64,000 nucleotides of DNA from Uloborus plumipes (lineage: Eukaryota; Arthropoda; Arachnida; Araneae; Uloboridae). Made by a program: the position numbers and the translations under genes. The DNA is taken from contig JAXGGA010004438.1 in assembly GCA_038373865.1 (NCBI GenBank), forward strand, positions 1-64,000, given 5' to 3'. The notes beneath the pieces are model-generated. The model saw only the letters and a program-made list of their open reading frames with translations. It searched no databases and was not told where the DNA came from. Shown here piece after piece: positions 49,266-61,172 of this stretch (position 1 is its first letter; each line of letters opens with the position of its first letter).

Positions 49266-49928
49266 ATATTTACTGTTACTTTACATGAGTATTTTTTCCC
49301 ATCTCAGGGACGCTACAAAAATAAATTGTTTGATGCCAAAATATCACTAAAAAATAAAAACTACTGATTTATAGAGAATCATTCTCAAGGAAAAGCTTTT
49401 TTTGTTGTCGCCAATATAAGCTGGTGTACTGTCTCGCTATTTATCTCTATACTTGGCGATATTTTCCTCTTGTCTTAGCACTTTTAGTTATTGCTTCAGT
49501 CAGCTTATTTTAAATTTATAGTGGCAACCATCATGAGAATCGAATTCAAAATGAAATCGTTGCGAATTTTTCAGCATATATTCATGATTATCGAATCGCT
49601 GCACTGTCTTTGCATTCGTTACGTTATGGTAGTTATGATATTGTGAGTTAGTGTTTTAAACTTTTGAACATTTAGTTTTTTTTTTTAATTGGTGAGTTTT
49701 ATTGTTCGATTGCCTCACTGTACTTTGCTCAAAATATTTTTGACGCATAGTTTTTGTGTTTTACTTGTTCATAATGGATAAGGATGAATTCAAAGAGCAT
49801 AAAAAATCATCTGACATTTCTTCGGCTTGGTTTTACTATTTATGTGATGAAAAAAATATGCTAGCAAAATGCAAAACATGTTCAGGGATCATCAAAGTTT
49901 TTGGAGGCAGCACAAGTGGACTACATAC

Positions 49929-52605
49929 CAGTGGCGGCTCGTGCCTTAATTTAGTGGGTGGGCCCGCAATTATATGTTTGCCCAGTAATGCGAACACAGA
50001 TAAAATGAACGAAACAACAGTTAGTAAACCGATGCTGAGCGATATAAAATAATATTTTACCCAATTAGTACAAACTTACATTGCAAAATTATCTCATTTG
50101 ATTTGATTCATAGGTTTTATATTTTAAATGCTACACCTGTCTTAAGCGATCAATGTAATAATAGTTGCAGTATTTTGCCCAGACGATCGACTTTCTATAT
50201 ACATCACTAATGTTAAGCAGGCTAGCTCTCACAATTTTGCCATTTTTAGACAGTGAAAATATTTATCACATCAAAAGTGTCACGCCTCAAGAGAGGCGGC
50301 ACATCTCCTCAAACATTTCGAGACTATACTCAAAAAGAATAACAACATTTATGACTAAAACCCTCTCTCCGGCTAAAAATTTCGACAATCTGCACCATGA
50401 CTTTCTAAAAGCCTCTATCAAATTAAGGAAAGCAAAAGGTAAATGACTAGAGTTGGGCATGCTTACAAGATTTTTTTTTTAAATTTAGATACAAATGTTG
50501 CAATTTCAGTTCATGGAAAAACAAATTCTAACGGTGTTAGAACTTAAAAATCTCACTTTTATAAATCAGCGTAAATAAATCACAAATTTTAGGTAGAAAG
50601 TACAGCGAATAGCTCTTTCTAATCTACAATAGAACCTCTTCCTCAGTGCAAAAAACTCAGCACACTACATGAAAGCTGTGAGAGAACTCTCGCAGCTTTC
50701 ATGTTTTTAGAGCTGGGGTGGGGGGAGACTACTTCATTGATATTTTAGGGCAGTTAGAGGCCCCTCTTTGAACGGCCTTGGTCCTGGATATAAATGTAAT
50801 CATGATTCGGCTAAACAAATGTAGAATTTAGAGCTTGAGAATACTTATTACTTCTCCAAGCATTTATAATGTCACACCCGGCAGGATGACCAAGTTCCTG
50901 GATTTCATACAATACTTACAACACTTTTTAATGTTTTAGCACAACACTGGGAAAAATGAGATTAAAGTCAAACTAATAGGTACCAAGAAAATGGCAAACG
51001 CTCTGCAAGTCAAAATTCGAGAAAATTTTCCAGTTCCCAAAGCGCAAATTAATAACTAAAATAGGCATGGATTGTATTAAATAGGTGAGGGTGGGGGTAA
51101 TGTGAAACTGGCAATCTCTATGCCTGTTAGAAATAGGTGTTGAAAATGAAAAAAGAAACACACACACAAAAAAAAAATCAAATGTTATAAAAATTAATCA
51201 AAAAAAGAAAGAAAATGAGGACCGCGAAGTGAAAATAGGATAGAGTTTTCTCCCTAATACAGGGGGCAGACCAGTGGTTGGAAAAACTACATTTCTTTTG
51301 GAGCGAACTACAACTACAACTACTTTGTTGTAAATGTAGTTAACTACAACTACAACAACTTTTTTTTAAATGTAGCGACTACAAACTACTTTTGAATTGT
51401 AGTCGCTACTTCACTATTTTTTAAAAAATAAATAAATAAAAAGCATGCACCGTTTAGAGATTGACCAAAAAATTAGCAAGATGGTTTACATTAACAAATT
51501 AATTCATTTGAATATGGAACAGAACTAGGAATTGTCATTGAATTTATTGGGAACTTTTCCTTTTTGTTCCTTTTTTTTTGCTAAAATTTGTGCTTTTTAG
51601 ATTATTTTTACAATTTTTACAAATGTTCGCCACAAGAAAGAATTCAAAAGCTGAAAGATTGAAAGAATTTACCTTTCGATTTTTTTAAACTTCTTGCCAG
51701 GGAATATTTAGGAACATTAAAATTATTTGAAGGAATACAAAAATTATGATGCCAAATAAACCAATGACATCTAACAGATACAATGTATTTCGTCAAAATT
51801 ATGCATCTAAGGATCAGCTCATACTTTTATGGTTCTTATTTCTCATTGTGTCCACTGTTGTACTCATGCAAGATTTGCACCAGACAGAGTCAATTAAACC
51901 TTGTTTTTTTCCTTTGTTTTCTTTTTTTTTCTCATTTATTTATTTGTTTATTTAATTTAAAAGTAGCTTCCAGAAATCGCTACAAACTGCTATTTTTTTG
52001 TATCGCGCTACTCGCTACTCTACTTTTCTTAAAAAGTAGTGCGCTACACTACAAACTACTAAAAAATGTAGCTACTACAGTAGTTTCGCTACTTGTAGCG
52101 CGCTACTTCCGACCACTGGGCCAGACATTATCTGCCCATCATGTACAGTAACGAAACACTTCCCTCTCTTTCCCTCTCCACTGCTTGGTTGGGGACAAAG
52201 GGAAATCTTGGGCACGAGGAGAAAGGCCCTCTCGGCAGAAATTACGAGGGGTGTAATCACTTAACGATCTTCTTAATCCAGCCACTGCGATTGGCTAAAA
52301 GCGGAGGTGCGCCTCTAGCCATTGTGGGCCAAGGCGAGTTGGCCCACGTCAGAGATCAGTGGCCCACGTTCGTTCTGAAAGCTGTTCGAAGCGCGAAAAT
52401 TGATGGAATTTGAAAGCTTTCTTTTGCTATATCAGCGATGTTCGGAGGGGGGGGGGGGAGCGCTGAAGGTTGAAAATATGTTTTCTGCCCTATGTTTTTT
52501 TTTGAGCCGAAATGCAAAATTTTTATTTTAACTATGTATCTTTTTTCCTTACAATTTTTCTGGGTGGGCCCGGCCCACCCGGCCCATAGTGAGGAGCCGC
52601 CCCTG
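49929..52605. mobile_element. 2.7-kb hAT element inserted in the hAT gene
   Basis: Left end CAGTGGCGGCTCGTGCC; right end GGAGCCGCCCCTG. Perfect 8-bp duplication CTACATAC (49921-49928 and 52606-52613). Removing it rejoins the host transposase frame at the BED finger. GGGTGGGCCCG-type words lie inside both ends. No transposase recognised within, so it is non-autonomous or gutted. Confidence 0.92.
51272..52118. mobile_element. hAT-like element nested in the 2.7-kb hAT
   Basis: Ends CAGTGGTTGGAAAAACTAC and GCTACTTCCGACCACTG. Flanks GGGCAGAC and GGCCAGAC agree at seven of eight bases. Both ends carry many repeats of an ACTACAACTACA / TAGTTTGTAGTGTAG word, giving a long imperfect foldback. Confidence 0.85.
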
Positions 52606-52970
52606 CTACATACGCATCTGAAAACGCAACATAATATTAACTTGCTGAAACGAAAAGAGTCCGAGACAAGTTCTGACTGGCCTAGAAATGACATTGCTTC
52701 CCCGGTTTGGATGAAGTAATATTTAAAATGACAGCACCGGATGGCCTGCCGTTTAAAGGGTTTTGTTCTTCAACGGAATTGAGAAAGACATTAACTGCGA
52801 GAGGTTTCAAAAATATTCCAAAATCAGCTAATGCTATAAGAAGAATAGTCATAGGGTACAGTAACGGTGTTCGTACTTCTTTGAAGAAAGAACTAACTGA
52901 CTTAAAATTAAATGGCTCAAAATTTAGTCTCACATTTGATAAATGGACAAGTGTACGAAATAGACGGTAC

Positions 52971-54360
52971 TTAACCCCTTCGGCCCTGGCGTTCTATTAT
53001 TAGAACAAATCTTCATAATGCTCTACATTCTTCCTTTTTAAGAATTTTAACTTCAAAATCCAGTGGATTACTCATAATACATGTAGGAATTCATAAATGG
53101 TACCAATTTTGCTCAGCAGATTTCAGCATGTGTTCTGCAGAGAAGATAATGTCGGTTTCTCACCACTTGCAGCAAAAAGGTAAATGCTGCTTTTATTACT
53201 TCTCAAAATGCTATTATATGTAATTTCCTGTACCTAATAAAAATTCCACAGCACCAAATAGACTCTTCATGACCAGTTTAGTACTTTTAATGAAAAAAAT
53301 AACTGTAAATTTAATTGTTATTACGATTTTTATATATGTTCTACTAATAGGACATCAGGCCTTGGAGCACACATGGCGCATTCTTCTTCATGTTCTATTA
53401 AGAGTACATAAGGTGCTTAGTAGTGCTAAAATCATGTTTTGTTTTAAAACAAAACACTACTTTCTGTTAAATTATTGCCTCATGACTATAGTTTTTATAT
53501 TTTAAGGAATTTATTGAAAAATTAGATGCATATTATTGTCTGTTTTTTTCAAATTACGCACACTGAAATGCATTTTTATTTCCTTAGCCAATATGCAAGT
53601 AACAATTTGTCCTTGAAGGAAGCCATTCAGTGCCTAGATAAGCTGGATGATTCTGATTTAGAAGATGTATAGACTTAGATGGGTCTGATGATGAATGGCA
53701 GTCATCAAATTATGATTTGCCGCACTTGATACCTGATGAAGAGAAAGATTCCACTATTTCAGTGTGGCTATAACAAACTCTTGATTAGAGTATAAACAGG
53801 ATGCCGCTTCGTAAGGAATTACACGTAAAGATCAAATGGATTTGCTCGATTTCACGTTTGATGTAGCAGAAACGTTGGCATTCGCAAAACAAGCAACAGC
53901 CGCTACTAAACGTGGGAGGCCATCAGGAAATAGTCCTGCTGTACCACCAGCGAAGAAAAAATTAAACACAGCTGTTAGACCCTGTGGAGATGGAAGGTAT
54001 GATTTAATAAATCACATGATTGAGAGAAGTTCGAAACAGCAGAGGTGCAAATTAGAAGGTTTCACTTATAAAACAACTTCTTATTATGAAAAATGTGAAG
54101 TGTATCATGTTTTCATGCGTAAAGGAATTGTTTCAAAAAAATTCACACCAAATAAGTGTAAATATACTTAGAAATAAATGTTCTCTTTTTTACTTAATAA
54201 CAGCCTGGTGTCCTACTATTAGAACACTTTTTAATTAGTTCCGTAATTGGTAGAATCTCATAATTTTACATATTTAACATATTTACATGCATTATAGCAT
54301 ATATAACCACTCATTGATTTTTTATCTACCCAATTAAAAATTCAGGGCCGAAGGGGTTAA
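52971..54360 (+). mobile_element. Internally deleted piggyBac inserted in the hAT gene
   Basis: TTAACCCCTTCGGCCCTGGC on the left and CAGGGCCGAAGGGGTTAA on the right, with TTAA on both sides. Excising it with one TTAA turns RNRRY...LNINIHS back into one continuous hAT frame. It holds remnants of a piggyBac transposase at 53600-54171. Confidence 0.93.
53600..54171 (+). pseudogene. piggyBac transposase remnant (both ends, core deleted)
   Basis: The piece at about 53610-53770 is the acidic N-terminal part: EAIQCLDKLDDSDLEDV, a stop, then in another frame DGSDDEWQSSNYDLPHLIPD. The piece at 53836-54171 is the C-terminal part: MDLLDFTFDVAETLAFAKQA, a basic KRGRPS/PPAKKK patch and a cysteine-poor remnant of the terminal zinc-binding domain (RCKLEGFTYKT, YYEKCEV). 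The DDD catalytic core is missing, so this copy cannot act. The TTAA ends of the surrounding element support the family. Confidence 0.75.
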
Positions 54361-56074
54361 ATATAAATATTCACTCAGAAAAGAAAATTTGGAATATAGG
54401 ACTGGTATATATCTCAGGAAGTATGCCCGCTACGAAATGTGTCAAAGCAGTTGTAAGCAAATTGGAGGATATGAAGATATTTTCTGCATAACTACTGATG
54501 GAGCAAAGGTGATGAAAAAAGTTGGGAAGTTGATTGATGCGCATCAACCGCTATGCTATGCTCATGGAATTCAACTAGCAGTATAAGTGTACTATATAAG
54601 CAAAATCCAAACCACAGCAAGCACACAGCAAATTTAGAAAGTTCAGATTCTGAAGTCGAAGAGAGTGATAATACTGATAATGAAGAAAATACCTTGTTCG
54701 GGTATGAAGATAGTAATAACCTCGAAGTATTAAGGTACCAAGAATTGCTTCCTGTTACTAAGATTTTAGAGACGTTAAGTTATTTAAACGCTCTCCAACA
54801 AAAAATTTCATTTTACAAAAATATGTACGTGCTGAAATGAAAAAAGGGCTTATGCTAATTTTAGACACCAAAACTAGTTGGAGTAGTTTATTTCTGATGA
54901 TGGAGCGATTTTTGAAGTTAAAAAATCCTGTACAAAAAGCATTAATTGACTTGAATTCTCAAGTTAACTTTTCGGACAGTGAATTTGATTTAGTATCCAA
55001 AACAGTATCTGCTCTGCATCCCATAAAACTAGCAGTGGAGGATTTATGTCAGAAGGATTCTAACTTATTAACAGCGAATGCCATAATCAACTTTATGCTG
55101 CAGTCACTAAATGAGCAAGACACTCCACTGGGCAAAGAATTGTACAGTGCTTTGAAAATATGCACAGAGGAACGACATAATGAAGTGGAAGATATTTCGA
55201 GGTATTTGCATAATTTTAGTGAATTCAAAAAAGAAACAGAGAGAGAAGGGGAAAAAACAATGCGATCAAATGTTGTCACATTCTTCATAAAGGGTACAGC
55301 CGCCGCGTTTATATGTCAAATCTGCCCTTGAGCCCGATTTTGCTCTAACTTGGGGGATCATTTTGGTGTCGAATAAGAAAAATTTAGCCAAATTTTTAGC
55401 TCTCTATCTCAAACGACTTTCGGGTTTTTTCAAAAAACCTGTTTCTACGTTTTTATTTTTTTTCCCATAGAAAAATTCAAAATTAATGAACAGTGATTTT
55501 TTCTCCCATTCTTAGAAATAAAATACATGAAAAAATATTATGGTCATAATGTTTGAACGAAAAGCCGATTTTTGGCGCCAAAAATAAAGTTAAAATATTT
55601 TTTAAAATTATTTTCTGAAAAGTGTCAATCAGCAAATTTTGTCAGAAAGTGTCTTTTATACTCCTTTATACTCAGGAATTTTTTTGAATTTTTTGAAATG
55701 GTGGAACAATGTGAAAAAAATTAAAAATTACTTTTACTTTTCATAATTTTGCGCTTAAACAAAATTGCTCTCTAAACAACTTGAGCCTGCTTGAACTGCG
55801 TCAATAAAAATCGTCTGTTCAGTTAAAAATGTTTCTATTTTCAAACTAAACAGTTTTTTTTCGTAATTTATCGTCTGCAGAGTAAAATATCGTCTGTCTT
55901 GAGAATATTTTTGCGTTTTAGAATTTACTAACATTGTACAAAAACTGTTGTTACTTCATCTTTGCTTCATTGTTACATAGAGTTACGGCTAATCTATCCC
56001 ACTGAAGTAAGTGAAATAATCGTATTCTTTCATAGATTTATGAATTCATAACTTGTTCTTCTTTTGATTCCGGA

Positions 56075-57480
56075 ATGGATTTTAACGAAAGATGCATTAA
56101 TTGTGATATTCATTTGCGCAAAATATTAGGCTATAAAAAAGTTATTTCGACAATTGATGAGGCTAATATTGCAACAGAAAAAATTGGAAAAGAGTCCCAG
56201 TAAATGATTTTTTGTTGCAAATGTCGACCACTTATAACCAGACCAAATAAAAAAAGAAATACTGAAGATTTATCTGAGGAACAGAGTACCGAAGATTAGC
56301 CAACTTTTTCAGTCTTCTACTGTCTCAACTGTATCGTCTACTGAAGATCCGTCAGTGAATCTACTGAAGATCCGTCAGTGAATCTACTGAAGATCCGTCA
56401 CTGAAGAAAAAGTGGACAAATTTGTGGAATTGGGATTTCCTCGAATCATTTCTACTCATGGATATTGTTGCATTTGTGGATCATCATCAAATATTACAAC
56501 AGTTCCATGTGAAGCTCGCAAACAAGTATTTTCAAAACGACGAATCTTTATTTCAGAAGGAAATCGGTGCTGCAAAGATCATATCATAAAGCGGCGATTC
56601 TATGATGAAGACATCAATAAGTTTCGAATATATTCGAATACCAGTATATGTGAAGTTCATGATTTGGAAAAATTATTTGTTCAATTATCAATTGATAGTG
56701 ATTCGTCCATAATTGATAAAATTAGCGATCTTTTGTTTTCAGAAAAACAGCTGGAGGTATTTACAGGCCTTACGTGGGAAAAACTGTTAAAACTCCGTCA
56801 AATGTTAACGTCGATGAAAAACTCCATTTTCTCGTAATGTTACTCAAGCTCTTTTTTTTAAATCCAAATTAAGAACCGGAAATTCGAACGCAACACGTTC
56901 CTCAGTTTTTGGTTTAGCTCGAGAACAAATAGTATCGGACTACTGTAAAGAAGCGATATCCTCGTTTGAAAAAGATGTTTTGACTTGATATTTTGGAATT
57001 GATGCCATCAGTAGGGATACATTACTCACCAATACCTCAAACACTGCTAGAGAATTGTATCAAGTAAAAGATGACTAGTTAATAGTTATCTGTGATGGAA
57101 CATATATTCGGCATCAAAAAAGTGCAAATAATGAATACCAAAGGAAGTCATATTCTTGTCAAAAAAGGTTCCTTTGTGTAAACCATTAACGATATGCACC
57201 ACAAATGGTTTCGTCATAGACATGCTTGGGTCATACACTGCTAATACGAAGGATGCAGAGATTATGCGAGTCATCTTAAATGATCCTAATGAGCTGATGA
57301 AGTTACTTAAGAAAGATGATATTATTGCAGTTGATCGAGAGTTTCGTGATGTGACAGGATATTTGAAAGACTTGGGATTTAAGGTGTTGATGCCGGCTCT
57401 CAAAAGTAAACAAAATTGTAAAGCCTGCCGAAATATTGAGTCGTATATTTATTGATGAAAAAGTTAATATCGTTATAAAT
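56075..57480 (+). pseudogene. HARBI1/ISL2EU-like DDE transposase remnant
   Basis: A start MDFNERCINCDIHLRKILGY has a CxxC pair and stops after about 40 codons; a shifted frame then has CCKCRPL. At 56412-56834 a 141-codon frame has another Cys-rich stretch (HGYCCICGSSS), later RCCKDH, and a WEKLLKLRQML segment. The catalytic region follows in broken frames around 57095-57455: VPLCKPLTICTTNGFVIDML, GSYTANTKDAEIMRVIL, then DDIIAVDREFRDVTGYLKDL and GFKVLMPALKSKQ. The KPL-TICTTNG--ID--G and VDR-FRDV--YL---GFKV-MPAL patterns are those of the HARBI1-related ISL2EU group. The end after MPAL is missing. The first segment may instead be non-coding. Confidence 0.75.
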
Positions 57481-58095
57481 GAAGACAGTGATGAAGATTA
57501 ACCTTACTTAAAATATCCTCATAAATATTTGTTGAAAATTATTACATCGAATGTCAGTTATTTACAAAAATGTGATTCTATGAAGGCTAAATTAATAATA
57601 AAACTACTTTAATTATCTAAATTTTATCTTTATTGGATGGATAAATTATTTACAATATCAAAAAAAAAAAAAAAAAACATTTTTTACGTTCCTAATAACT
57701 TATGGTTTCTTTATATGGTTTTCTTCAGGATTTTCCTGTGATAAGAATGCATCGTTTAGAAAATTAATTTTAATGAATTTTTTACCAATAAAAATATTTA
57801 TATTTTTTCAACATAAAATATTGGGCGAAAAAACTGTTTATTTTGAAAATACAAATAAATAAATAAATAAATAAATAAACTCAGTAGGCGATTTTTTACT
57901 GACTTACAAGGAGACGGCACGGCCGTGGGGTCGGAGATTCGGGTCAATTTTTTTTGTGGGGAAGGAGGACCATTAGTATCTTACGTAGTTGAAGTAATAC
58001 GACGCACTACTCAGAAAATTTTGAGAAAAATCGAATTTAAGTTTCGAATTTTAAAGTTAAAGCCTCATCAGTTTAAAATCTCTTTCTTGTGCTAA

Positions 58096-58168
58096 GCCAC
58101 CGTGGTCCAGTTGGAAAGGTGCCAGGCTTGCGATCCGGTGGGCAAGGGTTCGAATCCCACTGCGGGGG
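58096..58168 (+). ncRNA. tRNA-like polymerase III promoter, left arm
   Basis: GCCACCGTGGTCCAGTTGG holds an A-box match (TGGTCCAGTTGG) and GGGTTCGAATCCCAC a perfect B box (GGTTCGAATCC), about 35 bases apart. A T run follows at once, which would end polymerase III transcription. The acceptor and anticodon stems do not pair well, so this is tRNA-derived rather than a working tRNA. Confidence 0.6.
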
Positions 58169-58849
58169 GATTTTTTCTTTCTTTTTTTTTATTTACTCTC
58201 ATTAATATCCAAGTGTTATAATTATTGTAAAAATTATTTACACCATTTGAAAATTATTGCTTTGTTTGTTTCTTCGTTAATTACCGCTACAGTTTTTGTT
58301 TTTTATTATTGTATGAAAAAAATTGAATTTATACTCATTAATATAAAAATGTTATAATAACTGTAAAAAAAATATTTGCCCAATGTAAAAAGTATTAGTT
58401 TGTTTTTTTCAACGGTAATTACCACTGCGGGTTTTGTATATAATAATTTTTTTAAAAATATTGAATTTATTCTCATTATTGTTCCAATGTTCCTCCTTAT
58501 ATGATTTACAATGAAAAATAAAAGAAACCCACCGTTATGAATTGTGTTGTTGTAAGAAAAAGAAAATAATTGAAAAAAAAAAAAATCAAAACAGTATTAA
58601 AAAATAATATAGGGATGTGAACAGTTTCAATAATTGCTAGGTAAAAATTAATAATAATAATAAAAATAAAGATCAGAATGTTCTATGAGCAGATAGAATA
58701 ACGAGCGCGAATGTTTTTCAGTGAATGAAAAACTTTGCGTTCTTTGGCTCAAATATTCTTTTTTTAATTAGGTTCGGAGGAGAAACATAACCAACAACCT
58801 GGAGGGAAAAGAGAAAAAAAAAAATAGAAAGAAAGAAAGAAAAAAAAAC

Positions 58850-58921
58850 CCCCACAGTGGGATTCGAACCCTTGCCCACCGGATCGCAAGCCTGGCACTC
58901 TTCCAACTGGACCACGGTGGC
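58850..58921 (-). ncRNA. tRNA-like polymerase III promoter, right arm
   Basis: The minus-strand mirror of 58096-58168, with both boxes intact and a few substitutions (AAGAGTGCC for AAAGGTGCC, CTGTGGGG for CTGCGGGG). Transcripts from the two copies would converge on the middle of the element. Confidence 0.6.
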
Positions 58922-60008
58922 TTAGCACAAGAAAGAGATTTTAAATTGATAAGGCTTTAACTTTAAAATCGGAAACTTCAATTCGATTTTTCTCGAAATT
59001 TTCTGAGTAGTGCGTCGTATTACTTCAACTACGTGAGATACTAATGGTCCTCTTTCCCCACAAAAAAAATTGACCCGAATCTCCGACCCCACGGCCGTGC
59101 CGTCTCCTTGTTAGTTTAACTGGTTTAGCATGCAATTTTGTTTAAGCGCAATATTATGAAAAAGAAAGTAGTTTTTAATTTTTCTCATATTGTTTCAAAA
59201 AATTCATCATTTCAAAAAATTCAAAAAAATTCCTGAGTATGAAGGAGTATAAAAGACACTTTCTGACAAAATTTGGTGATTGACACTTTTCAGAAAATAA
59301 TTTAAAAAAAATATTTTAACTTTATTTTTGGCGCCAAAAATCGGCTTTTCGTTCAAACATTATGACCATAATAGTTTTTCATGTATTTTTTTCCTAAGAA
59401 TATGAAAAAAAAATCACCGTTCATTAATTTCGAATTTTTCTATGGGAAAAAAAATAAAAACGTAGGATCGGGTTTTTTTTTGAGAAAACCCGAAAGTCGT
59501 TTCAGATAGGGAGCTAAAAATTTGGCTAAATTTGTCTCATTCGACACCAAAATGATCCCCCAAGTTAGAGCAAAATCGGGCTCAAGGGCAGATTTGACAT
59601 ATAAACCCGGCCATATCCTTTCCTTCAACAAGGTTTGGAAAAGCAAGCAACAACTCTTCCTGAGCAAGAACAAATTGATGAAGATGATATTGAAGTGGAA
59701 GAAGAATTGTCTTTCCCGGAAAAGTTACGGCAAGCCAAAATTGCCACAAACAGCACTAGTATAGCACCGAAAACAGATGTTTCCAAAACCATCAGAAGAG
59801 AAATACAATTATTTGAAGACGAAGGACTTCGGGGTAAGTATTTGGAGCGCACCTATCGCGTATTGTTAACAATACCCCTACCAGCGTCGATTCCGAGCGC
59901 GCATTTTCAGCTGCTGGAACTATAAGTACAAAAATTCGCTCCAGATTGAATGACAGTTCGATAGACGCTTTGTGTTTTTTAAGATCTTATTTTAAAAATC
60001 AGCTGTAG

Positions 60009-60362
60009 AAAAAATCCTTTTTTTTTTCAATTGATATTGACAGCAGGCAGAATTTTTTGCACTCGACTACACGTTTTGTTATTTTTTGTGTTGAAAAAAT
60101 GATTAATTTTATCTGTTTCTTTCTTTTTAATGTCATATATTGCTCACTGTTTTGCATTTATTATTATTTGACCAAAATATTTATTCTTCCATATTATATT
60201 TGCATAAGATAATTTGTATTTTTGTGTAAATTATTGAACAATACGACAAAACAAGTATGTTTTCTTTCTTTTTTTGAAAAATTTCAAATACCGGTATCAA
60301 TATCGGTATTCCTGTATTGGCGTTTTAAAAATACCAAATACCGGTATTGCAATCCCTAGTAG
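60009..60362. other. 3' side and probable right end of the host hAT
   Basis: After the transposase stop, sequence is AT-rich. ACCGGTAT words then repeat (60290-60350), ending ATACCGGTATTGCAATCCCTA, which looks like a hAT terminus. A matching left end was not found upstream of 49774. Confidence 0.5.
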
Positions 60363-60616
60363 TGGGGCTCTTTTGGTTAAAAGTTGGATTTCTTTAATAG
60401 ATACTGGCTTGAATTTCTTAAACTTTTTTTTCTGCTTTTACAATGGTGCTGAGGTAGAAACACCACGATGTCCAGATCTAGTACAATCGCCCTGTATGGC
60501 ATCCACTCTTTCCCGTAGCACCACTCTGGGTGGGGTGCCACTGGCACGAGAATTTCGACGCCCACTGGACGGGGGCACCCTATTCACCTAATGACACTGT
60601 TTCTAAAATAAACTAA
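60363..60616. other. No recognisable feature
   Basis: Moderate GC content around 60470-60580 without a supported exon. Confidence 0.45.
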
Positions 60617-60918
60617 GGCAGGGATTCAAGTGAAACAGACAATCGCAAATTACAATCGCGACTGGAAATGAATTACATTAGAACGTTTCTTGATAAAAAC
60701 ATCGTGACGTCAGCGTGACGTTTGCCTATGAAAAACGAGCTAGATAAAACGTCACAGCCTACTTGGCGAATAAGAGGAGATCGCTGAGTGCTTGTGAGCT
60801 CTTATTGGCTCCACCCGTAGTGACGTCATGCCAATTTAAGTTGATGATAATGTAATTCACTTCCAGTAGCGATTGCAATTCGAAGCGATCGCAGTGCTGT
60901 TTCACTTGAATCCCTGCC
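60617..60918. mobile_element. 302-bp hAT-like MITE
   Basis: Ends GGCAGGGATTCAAGTGAAAC and GTTTCACTTGAATCCCTGCC are perfect inverses. Further in, TTACAATCGCGACTGGAAAT is mirrored by ATTCACTTCCAGTAGCGATT. The flanks TAAACTAA and TAAATAAC are a poor duplication. Confidence 0.85.
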
Positions 60919-61172
60919 TAAATAACTTTCAGAGGTATATATCATCAAATCTGTCTCATATCCATATTTATATGTCATATTCAATAAGTTTTGTGTCTTT
61001 CAATCATTGTTAATTAAGGATAAGTCTACGAGAGGGCGCTACGCACAATCATATGGGCGTAGCGGTCGAGTGATTTGAAGTGAAGAGATTTTGATAAAGA
61101 TAATCGGATGACGGCAGAGCGAGCTGAAGCGTTCGAGAAGGATTTTGAAGATGATTTTAGATATGTTATAGC

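Larger units (their letters stand above)
57907..59110. mobile_element. Palindromic element with tRNA-like sequence in both arms, TTA target
   Basis: Ends CAAGGAGACGGCACGGCCGT and ACGGCCGTGCCGTCTCCTTG, flanked by TTA (57904-57906 and 59111-59113), the PIF/Harbinger target length. Arms of about 270 bp include a tRNA-like region each. The AT-rich middle (58200-58830) is unpaired. It is nested in the 4.3-kb element. Confidence 0.85.
55292..59618 (+). mobile_element. 4.3-kb Harbinger/ISL2EU-like transposon inserted in the hAT gene
   Basis: Ends GGGTACAGCCGCCGCGTTTA and the inverse TAAACCCGGCCATATCC. Inverted repeats of about 480 bp (55292-55770 against 59130-59618) share AATCTGCCCTTGAGCCCGAT, TTGGGGGATCATTTTGGTG, TTGGCGCCAAAAA and AAGACACTTTCTGACAAA. 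It carries transposase remnants at 56075-57480 and a palindrome at 57907-59110. No target duplication could be settled. Confidence 0.8.
49774..60008 (+). pseudogene. hAT transposase gene, dead and split by three insertions
   Basis: This was a BED-finger hAT transposase that moved its own element. Reading order: start MDKDEFKEHKKSSDISSAWF, BED Cys pair in AKCKTCSGI and the first zinc His in LHT, broken at 49928. It resumes at 52606 with HLKTQHNIN, the second His. Then come GLPFKGFCSSTELRK, KFSLTFDKWTSVRNRRY and the break at 52971. From 54357: LNINIHSEKKIW, CITTDGAKVMKKVGK, LCYAHGIQLAV, a segment with VEESDNTDNEEN, and TKTSWSSLFLMMERFLKL. The break at about 55291 follows. The last part, 59619-60008, has the C-terminal dimerisation region, with SERAFSAAG in a shifted frame and the end SIDALCFLRSYFKNQL before TAG. 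A TAA at 52717, frameshifts near 54475 and 59890, and the insertions make it non-functional. Confidence 0.9.

Noticed and set aside
50165..50446. 93-codon frame inside the 2.7-kb hAT as a transposase
   Set aside because: No BED, catalytic or dimerisation motif; nothing recognisable.
51272..52118. Independent satellite of ACTACAACTACA words
   Set aside because: Inverted ends and an 8-bp flanking duplication show that these are subterminal repeats of a hAT-like element.
53269..53505. 78-codon hydrophobic frame as a membrane protein
   Set aside because: It lies in the left part of the deleted piggyBac, is AT-rich, and has no support beyond chance hydrophobicity.
58096..58921. Two functional tRNA genes
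   Set aside because: The A and B boxes are good, but acceptor and anticodon stems do not pair; both lie in transposon arms.
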